Of a stretch of DNA of 64,000 nt, positions 17,112 through 25,174 are shown piece by piece (positions within the stretch are counted from its first letter, which is position 1; the number at the start of each line of letters is the position of its first letter). The position numbers and the translations under genes were made by a program. Below the pieces are notes generated by a model. That model worked only from the letters and a program-made list of their open reading frames with translations, had not been told where the DNA came from and made no database searches. The DNA comes from Saccharopolyspora sp. SCSIO 74807 (GTDB lineage: Bacteria; Actinomycetota; Actinomycetes; Mycobacteriales; Pseudonocardiaceae). Where the stretch lies: the NCBI RefSeq assembly GCF_037023755.1, contig NZ_CP146100.1, positions 1,614,501 through 1,678,500 of the forward strand, written 5' to 3'.

Positions 17112-17507
17112 CTACCGCTCGATCATGTGCAGGAAATCGCGTTCGTGCCGAGCCGCGGAACGCGAATACCAGTAGCCGACCAGCACCATGAACGGGTAGG
17201 GCAGCACCCCCAGCGCCAGCCACGGCAGCCGGACTCCGAAGATCACCGCGTCCCCCAGCGACGGCAGCAGGTAGAACAACAAGGGCAGTCCGAACAGGCC
17301 CACCGCGACCAGCCCGGTCAGCACCAGCGCGCTGCGCAGCTGCGCCCGCACCAGGTGGCCGACCACCATCTCGCCGACGCTGGTCTGCTCCTCCAGCTCC
17401 ATGATCGTACGGCTCATCGGAGCGGTGCGGTACCGGTCGGCCAGCACGACGCGCTTGCGGCGGGGACGGCGGCGCCCGGCCGCCGGGGTCCCCTGCTCCG
17501 GCGTCAT
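17112..17507 (-). CDS. Small membrane protein paired with the second symporter
   Basis: This 131-residue protein has two central hydrophobic helices (ALVLTGLVAVGLFGLPLLFYLL and WLALGVLPYPFMVLVGYWYS) and charged ends. Its arrangement mirrors DUF485 before ActP, so it is likely the partner of the downstream symporter, although the sequence differs from the DUF485 at 14707. The start is ATG 17507. It lies 37 bp after the LytTR regulator stop and may be in the same transcript. Confidence 0.8.
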   Translation of the reverse strand: MTPEQGTPAAGRRRPRRKRVVLADRYRTAPMSRTIMELEEQTSVGEMVVGHLVRAQLRSALVLTGLVAVGLFGLPLLFYLLPSLGDAVIFGVRLPWLALGVLPYPFMVLVGYWYSRSAARHERDFLHMIER

Positions 17508-17544
17508 GCCCGCCCGGCCGGCGAGTGCTGCTGCCCGCGCGGCG

Positions 17545-18411
17545 TCATGCCTGGCCCCAGCCCTGCCTGGGCGCCCGCACCAGGCGGTCCTTGAGTTCGC
17601 GGGTGTGCCTGCGGCTGACCGGCAGCTCCTTCGGCTCCCCGCCGCCGAGCAGCACCGAATAACCGGACGACGACATCCGCAGCTCGCTGACCAGCGACAT
17701 CGACACCAGGTAGGAGCGGTGGATGCGGATGAAGTTGGCGTCGGCCCAGCGCTCCTCCAGCTGCGCCAGCGGGATCCGCACCAGGTGCGACCCGCCGTCG
17801 GTGGTGTGCAGCCGCGCGTAGTCGCCCTGGGCTTCCACCCAGCGCACGTTCTTGCGGGAGACCATTTTCGTCGTGCCGGCCAGCTCCACGGGGATCACCT
17901 CGTCATCGTCGGCCACGGGGAGTTCCGGTGCGGGCTCGACGGTGCCGGTGGCGCCGTCGGTGCTGCCGCGCTCGGCCTTGCCGCGTTCGACGGTGCGCAG
18001 CGCGCGGTCCACCCGGTCGGCGTCGGCGGGCTTCATGATGTAGTCCAGCGCGCCGACCTCGAAGGCTTCCAGCGCGTTCTCCTCGTGGCCGGTGATGAAC
18101 ACCAGCGACGGGGGCTGCTTGAAAGCGTTGAGCACCCGCGCGAGCTCCATGCCGCTCAGCCCCGGCATGGACACGTCGGCGAACACCGCGTCCACCACGG
18201 ACTCGTCGCCGTCCTTGGCGCGCACCTGGTCGTCGCTGCGCAGCAGCCGCAGCGCGTCGGCTGCGTCGAAAGCGGTGAGCACCTGCGCGACCCGCGGGTT
18301 GTTCCGGAGCAGGAAATCCATCTCGTCCAGCCCGGCCATCTCGTCGTCCACCGCCAGCACGACGAGCCCCGAGTCGCCGGGTCGACCGCTCACGTCCGGT
18401 TGAATACTCAC
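17545..18411 (-). CDS. LytTR-family response regulator
   Basis: This 288-residue regulator has an N-terminal receiver domain (LAVDDEMAGLDEMDFLL, phospho-acceptor Asp in VFADVSMPGLSGMEL, Thr in VFITGHE, Lys in DYIMKPADADR). A linker of about 40 residues and a C-terminal LytTR DNA-binding domain follow (VRWVEAQGDYARLHTTDG, LEERWADANFIRIHRSYLV). The start is GTG 18411. Its partner kinase is probably the LytS-like gene 1.2 kb upstream. In other bacteria LytS/LytTR pairs control pyruvate and acetate carriers, which fits the symporters that follow. Confidence 0.9.
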   Translation of the reverse strand: MSIQPDVSGRPGDSGLVVLAVDDEMAGLDEMDFLLRNNPRVAQVLTAFDAADALRLLRSDDQVRAKDGDESVVDAVFADVSMPGLSGMELARVLNAFKQPPSLVFITGHEENALEAFEVGALDYIMKPADADRVDRALRTVERGKAERGSTDGATGTVEPAPELPVADDDEVIPVELAGTTKMVSRKNVRWVEAQGDYARLHTTDGGSHLVRIPLAQLEERWADANFIRIHRSYLVSMSLVSELRMSSSGYSVLLGGGEPKELPVSRRHTRELKDRLVRAPRQGWGQA

Positions 18412-18737
18412 TGTAACGCCACATCCTGCCGCGCCGGGGGCGCACTGTCCACGACTTCGGGTCCGCTCGGCGTCGAGCACCGCGACAGCGCTGTCACACG
18501 CGCCGGGCGCGGACCGGCTGCCCGCACCTGCGGTGCCGCCGGACGGTGACATGTCGGGCGCGCTGCGCAGATCATCCTGACATCACCCGGCCCAGCGACA
18601 CAGGGCACACCGGGCCGTGCCCGCGAGTGAGGTGTGTCACGCCGTGACATCAACTTACGGTGTTCGGCCCGGCATGTGAACGGCGGGGTGGCAGAAGGCG
18701 GACGGCGCGGCGCACCACGCACGCCCGCCGAAGCCGA
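18412..18737. other. 326-bp intergenic region with two palindromes
   Basis: No convincing gene lies here. GACAGCGCTGTC (18484-18495) and TGTCACGCCGTGACA (18635-18649) are perfect palindromes between the S49 peptidase gene and the LytTR regulator on the same strand. They may be operators for the LytTR-symporter operon, but neither matches the usual LytTR direct-repeat pattern. Confidence 0.35.
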
Positions 18738-19637
18738 TCACAACCCGAAACGCGACCACAGCGCGCGCTGCTCCAACGCGTCCAGCAGCGACGACGCCGA
18801 ACCGCCCGAGCCGAGCCCGGCGGCCGATCCGCGCTCGCTCAACCGAGCCAGCAGCGGCTTGCGCGGTTCGACTCCGACGATGTGCGCCTCCGGGAACCGC
18901 TCCTTGACGATCCCGCGCAAGGTGCCGACACCGTCGACCAGACCGAGCTGCTGCGCGCGCTTGCCGGTCCACACCTCGCCGGTGAACAGCTCCTCGGTCT
19001 CGGAGAGCTTCTTCCCGCGCCGGGAACGCACCCAGTCGGCGAACTGCTCGTGCAGCTCGGTCTGCAAGCCGCGCAGCCACTGCACGTCGTCGTCCTTCTC
19101 GGGGCTGAACGGGTCCAGCCGCACCTTGTTCTGCCCGGCGGTGTAGACCCGGCGCTCCACTCCGATGCGGTCCAGCAGGCCGTTCAACCCGAACGTCGCG
19201 CTGACCACGCCGACCGACCCGACCATCGAAGTGCTGTGCGCGTAGATCTCGTCGGCCGCGCAGGCCAGCCAGTACCCGCCGGAAGCGGCGACGTCCTCGC
19301 AGAACGCCAGCACCGGCACCTTCTTCTCCTCGGCCAGGCCGCGGATCCGGTCGGCGACCAGCGCGGACTGCGTCGCCGCACCGCCCGGCGAGTTGATCGT
19401 CAGCGCCACCGCGGCGAGCCGGTCGTGGCCGAACGCCTTGGTCAGCGCGGAGTCCACGGCCTGCAGCGAGATCGTGCCGCGGTTTACCGGCGAGGGGTTC
19501 GCGGTGATCGCGCCGTGCAGCTTGACCGTGGCGACCACCGGCCCGCGTTCGGCGCGCTCGGCCAGCTTGGGCGGCAGCTTCGAGGACAGCTTGCCGGTCA
19601 GCACGTCGGTGAACTTCTGCGGCGCTTTGTCGTTCAT
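18738..19637 (-). CDS. S49-family signal peptide peptidase-like serine protease (SohB/SppA type)
   Basis: This 299-residue peptidase has the S49 fold: LTINSPGGAATQ, the serine nucleophile in EDVAASGGYWLAC, and SMVGSVGVV. The candidate catalytic lysine lies in the following helix or in the GQNKVRLDPFSP stretch. I see no membrane segment, so it is probably cytosolic or peripheral. It lies between the kinase and regulator genes of the LytS/LytTR pair, nine bases after the kinase stop, which suggests co-transcription. Confidence 0.87.
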   Translation of the reverse strand: MNDKAPQKFTDVLTGKLSSKLPPKLAERAERGPVVATVKLHGAITANPSPVNRGTISLQAVDSALTKAFGHDRLAAVALTINSPGGAATQSALVADRIRGLAEEKKVPVLAFCEDVAASGGYWLACAADEIYAHSTSMVGSVGVVSATFGLNGLLDRIGVERRVYTAGQNKVRLDPFSPEKDDDVQWLRGLQTELHEQFADWVRSRRGKKLSETEELFTGEVWTGKRAQQLGLVDGVGTLRGIVKERFPEAHIVGVEPRKPLLARLSERGSAAGLGSGGSASSLLDALEQRALWSRFGL

Positions 19638-19646
19638 GCTTCGACG

Positions 19647-20894
19647 CTACCGGCTCGACTGCGCGGCGGCCCCCGACGCGGGTTCGTCCAGGGACGTGGC
19701 TGGTAGCGGCAGCACTCCGGGCGCGAACTTCGGCACCCGCATGATCACCTTCATGCCCTCGCCCTGCTCGGTCTCCACCACCAGGCCGTAGTCGTCGCCG
19801 AAGGTCGCCCGCATCCGGTTGTTGATGTTGCCGAGGCCCACGTGCGCGCCGCTGAGGTGCGCGTTGGCCAGCTCCTCGTCCAGCCGTTCCGGATCCATCC
19901 CGATGCCGTCGTCGTCCACGCTGATCAGCGCCTCCGAGCCGCGGTCCTCGGCGACCACCGAGACGGTGCCGCCACCGGGCTTGGTGGCCAGCCCGTGCCG
20001 CACCGCGTTCTCCACCAGCGGTTGCAGCGCCAGGAACGGCACCACCACCGGAAGCACCTCGGGCGCGATCTTGAGCTGCACCTTCAGCCGGTCCGGGCCG
20101 AACCGGGCGCGCTCCAGGGTCAGGTAGCGGTCGATGTTGCGGATCTCGTCGGCCAGCGTGGTGTAGAGCCCGGAGGAGCGGAACGAGTAGCGGGTGAAGT
20201 CGGCGAACTCCATCAGCAGGTCGCGGGCCTGCTCCGGGTCGTTGCGGATCTGCGAGGAGATGGTGTTCAGCGCGTTGTAGATGAAGTGCGGGGAGATCTG
20301 CGCGCGCAGCGCCCGCACCTCGGCCCGCGCCAGCTTCTCCTTGGACTCCTGCAGGTGCGCCAGCTCCAGCTGGGTGGACACGTGGTGCGCGACCTCGCCC
20401 GCCGCGCGCAGCAGCCGGCGCCGGTCGCCGTCGCTGATGATCACCAGCGCGCCCTTGATCTCCTCGGAGACCTCCAGCGGGACCACCACGCCGTGCCGCA
20501 TCAGGCACGGGCGCTCGTCGCAGAGCAGGTCGGTGTGGTCGACGTACTCGCGCTTGCCGGTGCGCAGCACCGCCTCGATCTTGCCGCGCATGTCCGCGTA
20601 GTGCTGGTTCGCTTCGCCGTCCCAGCTCAGCAGCGTGCCGTCGGCATCGACGACGCCGACCGCCACGCACGCCAGCAGCTCCCGCAGGTGCGGCGCCGTG
20701 CGGTCCGCCGAATCCTGCGTCATGCCCGACCGCAGGTGCGGCGCAGCGCTGGTGACACGATGCAACGCCGCCAGCATGGCGTCTTCCACCGAGGTACTGA
20801 CCCGGCGCGATCGGCACAACAGCACGAACATGCCGAGCACGGCGAGCGCGGCGAGCGCCGTGAGCACGGTCCGCTCGGTCAACAACCCCTGCAC
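19647..20894 (-). CDS. LytS-type sensor histidine kinase
   Basis: This is a sensor kinase of about 415 residues. One N-terminal membrane helix (TVLTALAALAVLGMFVLLC) is followed by a GAF-like sensor region. The His_kinase box is ISPHFIYNALNTISSQIRND, and the ATPase domain has LQPLVENAVRHGL and DDDGIGM. The start is uncertain: I chose GTG 20894 (VQGLLTERTVL), but the frame remains open to 21029. It should phosphorylate the LytTR regulator at 17545. The S49 peptidase gene lies between them. Confidence 0.85.
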   Translation of the reverse strand: MQGLLTERTVLTALAALAVLGMFVLLCRSRRVSTSVEDAMLAALHRVTSAAPHLRSGMTQDSADRTAPHLRELLACVAVGVVDADGTLLSWDGEANQHYADMRGKIEAVLRTGKREYVDHTDLLCDERPCLMRHGVVVPLEVSEEIKGALVIISDGDRRRLLRAAGEVAHHVSTQLELAHLQESKEKLARAEVRALRAQISPHFIYNALNTISSQIRNDPEQARDLLMEFADFTRYSFRSSGLYTTLADEIRNIDRYLTLERARFGPDRLKVQLKIAPEVLPVVVPFLALQPLVENAVRHGLATKPGGGTVSVVAEDRGSEALISVDDDGIGMDPERLDEELANAHLSGAHVGLGNINNRMRATFGDDYGLVVETEQGEGMKVIMRVPKFAPGVLPLPATSLDEPASGAAAQSSR

Positions 20895-21081
20895 CGCACC
20901 AGTATTCGATGTCGGTACGCAAGGAATCAAGAACGCTACGCTCAGTGTGCACAACCCCTCGGTGAGCGGTCGATGAGCGGGCCGCATGGCGCAACCCGCA
21001 CCGCCGAACGGCACAGGTTTGCATGACATCGCATGGGTTGCATCAGAGCTGCAATCGGCGGGCGCCCTGCTCCCCCGGAAG

Positions 21082-21933
21082 TCACTTCAGCAGCTTCGAC
21101 ATCCTCCGGTCCGCGAGCCGCTTGCCGCCGGTCTGACAGGTCGGGCAGTACTGGAACGAGCGATCCGCGAACGACACCTCGCCGACCGCGTCCCCGCAGA
21201 CCGGGCACGGCAGCCCGGTGCGCCCGTGCACCCGCAGCCCGGAGCGCTTCTCCGCCTTCAACCGCGCTGCGTCCTGTTGCAGCGAACGTTGCACCGCGTC
21301 CCCGAGCACCTCGCGCATCGCTTCGTGCAGCCGGGCCACCGACTCCTCCGCGAGCTTGCCCGCGGTCGCGAACGGGGACAGCCGCGCGCGGTGCAGGACC
21401 TCGTCGGAGTAGGCGTTGCCGATCCCGGCCAGCGCGGACTGGTCGGTCAGCAGCGTCTTCACCCGTTCCGATCGGCCGCGCAGCAGGCCGGCGAACTCAT
21501 CGGCGGTCACCGCCAGCGCGTCCGGGCCCAGGCGGGCCACACCGGGCACCTCCGCCGCATCGGCCACCACCCAGACCGCGAGCTTCTTCTGCGTACCGGC
21601 CTCGGTCAGGTCGAAGCCGGGACCGCCGAGGTGCACGCGCAGCGCGATCGGCCCGCGGCCGGGTTTCGGCGGTGCGGGCGAGAGCTCGTCGGACCAGCGC
21701 AGCCAGCCCGCGCGGGCCAGGTGCACCACCAGGTGCAGCCCGTCGCAGTCCAGGTCCAAGTACTTGCCGTGCCGTGCCGCGCCGGTCACCGGGCGGCCGT
21801 GCAGCTCGGTGTAGGGCGGGCTGGCGGTCTTGAGCACGCTCAGCGAGGCGACGTCGATGCGGGCGAGGGTGCTGCCCACGGCGTGCTCGCGCAGGTGCCG
21901 GGCCAGCGCCTCGACTTCGGGCAGTTCGGGCAC
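21082..21933 (-). CDS. Fpg/Nei-family DNA glycosylase
   Basis: This 283-residue base-excision repair enzyme removes oxidised bases. It has the N-terminal catalytic MPELPEVEALARHL (Pro2 nucleophile, Glu3), a helix-two-turns-helix region (LAGIGNAYSDEVLHRA) and a C-terminal zinc finger with two CxxC pairs (CPVCGDAV and CPTCQTGG). The asparagine in GNAYSDE is conserved. The absence of the MutM-specific spacing makes Nei-type more likely than strict Fpg. The DUF983 gene ends 39 bp upstream. Confidence 0.92.
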   Translation of the reverse strand: MPELPEVEALARHLREHAVGSTLARIDVASLSVLKTASPPYTELHGRPVTGAARHGKYLDLDCDGLHLVVHLARAGWLRWSDELSPAPPKPGRGPIALRVHLGGPGFDLTEAGTQKKLAVWVVADAAEVPGVARLGPDALAVTADEFAGLLRGRSERVKTLLTDQSALAGIGNAYSDEVLHRARLSPFATAGKLAEESVARLHEAMREVLGDAVQRSLQQDAARLKAEKRSGLRVHGRTGLPCPVCGDAVGEVSFADRSFQYCPTCQTGGKRLADRRMSKLLK

Positions 21934-21972
21934 CCCACCAGTCTGCCAAGATCGATCGGCCTGCGGCGGCCG

Positions 21973-22410
21973 TCACTCCGTGGGCTGCAGCGAGCCGTTC
22001 ATGTCCGGTTCGGCGTAGAGCTCGATCTGGCGGGCCACCTTCGCGGTCTCCTGCCGGACGTTGAGGAAGCCGCGCTGCACCCCGACCCAGCGCTCCGGCT
22101 GGTGCTCCTCCTCGTCGCCGGGGGTTTCCGCGATGATCGTCCACGGCCGGTGCAGCAGCCAGCGCACCGGGAAGAACATCGCCGCCACGATCAGCGCCAG
22201 GACCAGCCAGATCGGCACGTGCACGCCCTCCGGCGTCCACAGCACGAACAGCAGCGCGAGCAGGATGAGGATGCCGAACATCATGATCCCCGGGCCGCGG
22301 CCACCGTTGACGTCGTGCTCGAAGTCGTCGCCGGCGATCGGGTTCGACCACTCCAGGCTGGAGCGCACGTTCCACAACCTGCCGTCGGAGCCCCGCACCA
22401 CGCGGTTCAT
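21973..22410 (-). CDS. DUF983-like membrane protein
   Basis: This 145-residue protein has two adjacent hydrophobic helices (IMMFGILILLALLFVLW and VPIWLVLALIVAAMFFPVRW) with soluble ends (MNRVVRGSDGRLWNVRSSLEW at the start, VARQIELYAEPDMNGSLQP at the end). This fits the actinobacterial DUF983-type family. The start is ATG 22410 after GGAGGCG. Function unknown. It is divergent from the flavin/F420 oxidoreductase gene across a 299-bp gap, which holds no other gene I can support. Confidence 0.75.
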   Translation of the reverse strand: MNRVVRGSDGRLWNVRSSLEWSNPIAGDDFEHDVNGGRGPGIMMFGILILLALLFVLWTPEGVHVPIWLVLALIVAAMFFPVRWLLHRPWTIIAETPGDEEEHQPERWVGVQRGFLNVRQETAKVARQIELYAEPDMNGSLQPTE

Positions 22411-22709
22411 CGTCGCCTCCTCGCCCGGCGCCGGGCGTTTCCGTTCGGTCGTTGCAAGCCGTACCGCCATCGGCACCGGGAGCGCCGCCCGGCACCGCGG
22501 AGCCCGCCTGAGCGGCCACGCACCGGGACCGAGCGTGCCGACACGGTATCGCGACCGTCATCGGCCTCACGGGTGAAAGCGCACGGCACCCGAGGCATTG
22601 TCGATCACACCGCCGCGCCGGACCACCCCGGTCCCGCCAATGCGCTCGCGACCTCGCGCGCGGTGACTAAGGTGTGCCCGTCGACCTGACACCCGGCGAA
22701 GGGCGGGGC

Positions 22710-23117
22710 ATGGACCTCGAACAGGCAAGATCGTTCGTCCGCGAACACCACCGCGCGGTGCTGGGCACGCTTCGCGGGGACGGGACACCGCAGCTGAGCC
22801 CGGTGCTGGCGGCCGTGGACGACGCCGGGCGCATCGTGGTGAGCACCCGCGCGGCCACCGCCAAGGTGCACAACCTGGTCCGCGACCCGCGCGCCTGGCT
22901 GTGCGTGCTGCCGGACGAGTTCTTCGGCGACTGGATCCAGGTCGACGGCACCGCGGAGGTCGTGCGGCTGCCCGAGGCGATGCCGCTGCTGGAGGACTAC
23001 TTCCGCCGCGTCTCCGGCGAGCACGACGACTGGGAGGACTACCGGCGCGCGATGCGCGAAGAGGACCGCGTGCTGCTGCGCATCGAGCCGTCGCGGGTCG
23101 GACCGGCACGGCGCTGA
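22710..23117 (+). CDS. PPOX-class F420/FMN-dependent oxidoreductase
   Basis: This 135-residue split-barrel protein resembles pyridoxamine 5'-phosphate oxidase-like enzymes, most likely the F420-dependent actinobacterial class. Visible features are VLGTLRGDGTPQLSPVLAAVDD, VVSTRAATAKVHNLVRD and WIQVDGTAEVVRL. The start is ATG 22710 after GGGCGGGG; the GTG at 22674 would add a non-conserved tail. Cofactor (F420, FMN or heme) cannot be settled by eye. Confidence 0.85.
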   Translation: MDLEQARSFVREHHRAVLGTLRGDGTPQLSPVLAAVDDAGRIVVSTRAATAKVHNLVRDPRAWLCVLPDEFFGDWIQVDGTAEVVRLPEAMPLLEDYFRRVSGEHDDWEDYRRAMREEDRVLLRIEPSRVGPARR

Positions 23118-23186
23118 CCCCCTTGGAACGGTGCGCGAACGATGGGTTAAAGTAGTGCTCAACAGCGATCGAGAGATCGTTCGCTT

Positions 23187-23259
23187 GCGGATGTAGCGCA
23201 GCTGGTAGCGCATCACCTTGCCAAGGTGAGGGTCGCGGGTTCGAGTCCCGTCATCCGCT
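23187..23259 (+). tRNA. tRNA-Gly(GCC)
   Basis: This 73-base tRNA has the acceptor pair GCGGATG/CATCCGC, discriminator U, an anticodon stem TCACC/GGTGA with loop TTGCCAA (GCC at 23220-23222), and the T-loop segment GGTTCGAGTCC. CCA is not encoded. A strong terminator follows at 23270. Confidence 0.97.
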
Positions 23260-23269
23260 CCGCAGTGAG

Positions 23270-23299
23270 AAAGCCCCGCCGCAGGACGGCGGGGCTTTT
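23270..23299. terminator. Rho-independent terminator after tRNA-Gly
   Basis: AAAGCCCCGCCG and its perfect complement flank the 5-base loop CAGGA and are followed by TTTT. It serves tRNA-Gly and, on the other strand, the convergent dodecin gene. Confidence 0.88.
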
Positions 23300-23327
23300 C
23301 CGCGTTCGTGGTGCTCGCCGGGCCGGT

Positions 23328-23537
23328 TCACTCCTCCAGCTTGAAGCCGACCTTCAGCCCGACCTGGAAGTGCGCGATCTCGCCGTTCTCGACGTGGCCG
23401 CGGACCTCGGTGACTTCGAACCAGTCCACGTCCCGCAGGGTCTGCGACGCGCGGTGCACACCGCGGCGGATCGCGTCGTCGACGCCGTCCGCGGACGTTC
23501 CGACGATCTCGGTTACGCGGTAGATGTTGTCTCCCAT
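23328..23537 (-). CDS. Dodecin family flavin-binding protein
   Basis: This 69-residue protein has the dodecin pattern: IYRVTEIVGTSADGVDDAI, then DVDWFEVTEVRGHV and HFQVGLKVGFKLEE. Dodecins assemble as dodecamers that store flavin or CoA. The tryptophan in DVDWFEV is the residue that stacks on the ligand. The start is ATG 23537, chosen because it matches the usual 65-75 residue length of the family. Confidence 0.93.
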   Translation of the reverse strand: MGDNIYRVTEIVGTSADGVDDAIRRGVHRASQTLRDVDWFEVTEVRGHVENGEIAHFQVGLKVGFKLEE

Positions 23538-23725
23538 CCCGGCATCGTGCGTACGGACGCACCCGCCCGCAAGCCGAACGCGATCTTGCGCTGCTCCGAA
23601 CGGCCTCAAGGTCTGGACCACTAGCCGAGCCGCGGCCCCCGCGATGTTGCGCAGAACGGTGCTATTTTCCGCGAATAACGCGAGTGTAAATTTCTCCGGC
23701 ACCGATCCAGGAAGGGAGTACTTCC

Positions 23726-24325
23726 ATGTCGAAAGTGAAAAGCAAGATCGGTATCGCCGCCGTCGGCATCGCCACCCTGGCATTACCGATTTTCACATCC
23801 GGTGTCGCGAGTTCGCACGGATTCACCCAGAGCCCTTCCAGCCGCCAGGACGCCTGCTCGACCGGCGCGGCGACGAATTGCGGCGCGATCCAGTGGGAAC
23901 CGCAGAGCGTCGAAGGCCCGAAGGGCTTCCCGGAGGCGGGCCCGGTCGACGGCAGCATCTGCTCGGCCGGTCTGGAGCAGTTCAGCGAGCTCGACGACCC
24001 GCGCGGCGGTCAATGGCCAGCGACCGACGTGCAGGCCGGCCAGGACTTCCAGTTCCAGTGGAAGATCACCGCGAACCACTCGACGTCGTCGTGGCGGTAC
24101 TTCATCACCAAGGACGGCTGGGACCCGAGCCAGCCGCTCACCCGCGACCAGCTCGAACCGGCGCCGTTCGTCAACGTCGATTACGGCGGGCAGCAGCCGC
24201 CGGACGTGTACACGCACACCGGGAAACTGCCGGACAAGACCGGCAAGCACCTGATCCTCGGCGTGTGGGACGTCGCGGACACCAGCAACGCCTTCTATTC
24301 CTGCGCGGACGTGAACTTCGGCTGA
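23726..24325 (+). CDS. Secreted lytic polysaccharide monooxygenase (AA10)
   Basis: This 199-residue exported copper enzyme oxidatively cleaves chitin or cellulose. A signal peptide (about residues 1-30) leaves His31 as the N-terminal residue (HGFTQSPSSRQDAC), which with His in KITANHSTSSWRYFIT would form the histidine brace. WDVADTSNAFYSCADVNF is the typical C-terminal end. No cellulose-binding module is present. It starts at ATG 23726 after AGGAAGGGAG. Substrate cannot be settled from sequence alone. Confidence 0.93.
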   Translation: MSKVKSKIGIAAVGIATLALPIFTSGVASSHGFTQSPSSRQDACSTGAATNCGAIQWEPQSVEGPKGFPEAGPVDGSICSAGLEQFSELDDPRGGQWPATDVQAGQDFQFQWKITANHSTSSWRYFITKDGWDPSQPLTRDQLEPAPFVNVDYGGQQPPDVYTHTGKLPDKTGKHLILGVWDVADTSNAFYSCADVNFG

Positions 24326-24352
24326 CCCGCGTTTCCGTCCCCCGGCTCCGTG

Positions 24353-24379
24353 GCCCGGTGCGCGCGAGGCGCACCGGGC
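24353..24379. terminator. Hairpin terminator after the monooxygenase gene
   Basis: GCCCGGTGCG and CGCACCGGGC form a perfect 10-bp stem with a 7-base loop between two convergent genes. No T tract follows on the plus strand. Confidence 0.6.
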
Positions 24380-24496
24380 GCGGAACCTTCCGGACAGCGG
24401 AATCGCACGGCGCCCGAAAATGGTTTCCGAGGTCCAGGAATTCTGGGAAAAAGATCTTTGCCAGAATTAGGTTCGCTGAATCGGGTGGCCGGGCGG

Positions 24497-25153
24497 TCAG
24501 GCCGTGCCGAGGCCGATCGGGCAGGAGACGCCGGTGCCGTCGATGCCGCAGTAGCCGTTCGGGTTCTTGGACTCCGACAGGTACTGCTGGTGGTAGCCCT
24601 CGGCGTAGTAGAACTCGCCGAGCGGCGCGATCTCGGTGGTGATCTCGCCGTGGCCCGCGGTGCTCAGCGCCTCCTGGAACTGCTCGCGGCTGCGTTCGAC
24701 GACTTCGCGCTGGGCGTCGTCGGCGTAGTAGATCGCCGAGCGGTACTGGCTGCCGACGTCGTTGCCCTGCCGGAGGCCCTGCGTCGGGTCGTGGTTCTCC
24801 CAGAACACCTTCAGCACCTGCGACAGCGTGATCACGGAGGGGTCGAAGACCACCAGCACCGCCTCGGTGTGCCCGGTCAAGCCGGTGCAGACCTCTTCGT
24901 AGGTGGGGTTGGGGGTGTACCCGCCCGCGTAGCCGACCGCGGTGGTCCACACCCCGTCGGTGCGCCAGAAGATGCGTTCCGCGCCCCAGAAGCAGCCCAT
25001 GCCCACTACCAGGGTCGAGGTGGTCTCCGGGAACGGTGGCTTGATCGGGCGGTCGCCGAACACCGCGTGCCGCTCCGGCACGGAAAGCGGAGTGCTGCGG
25101 CCCGGCAGCGCCTCATCGGGGGTGATCATGCGCCTAGCTTTGAACAGCACCAT
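24497..25153 (-). CDS. msrA: Peptide methionine (S)-S-oxide reductase
   Basis: This 218-residue cytosolic repair enzyme reduces methionine-S-sulfoxide. The active-site [11 protein letters not shown] contains the nucleophilic cysteine, with [25 protein letters not shown], and a C-terminal [15 protein letters not shown] carrying resolving cysteines. The start is ATG 25153 ([10 protein letters not shown]); ATG 25129 is an alternative. Confidence 0.96.
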   Translation of the reverse strand: MVLFKARRMITPDEALPGRSTPLSVPERHAVFGDRPIKPPFPETTSTLVVGMGCFWGAERIFWRTDGVWTTAVGYAGGYTPNPTYEEVCTGLTGHTEAVLVVFDPSVITLSQVLKVFWENHDPTQGLRQGNDVGSQYRSAIYYADDAQREVVERSREQFQEALSTAGHGEITTEIAPLGEFYYAEGYHQQYLSESKNPNGYCGIDGTGVSCPIGLGTA

Positions 25154-25174
25154 GGTCCCGATGCTACGCCCGCA

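Noticed and set aside
18484-18649. Two palindromes as LytTR binding sites
   Set aside because: LytTR proteins bind spaced direct repeats, and these are perfect palindromes, so I list them only as unassigned elements.
21973-22476. Longer start (22476) for the DUF983-like gene
   Set aside because: The ATG at 22410 has a GGAGGCG ribosome binding site and matches the usual family start; the extension is arginine/proline-rich and lacks such a site.
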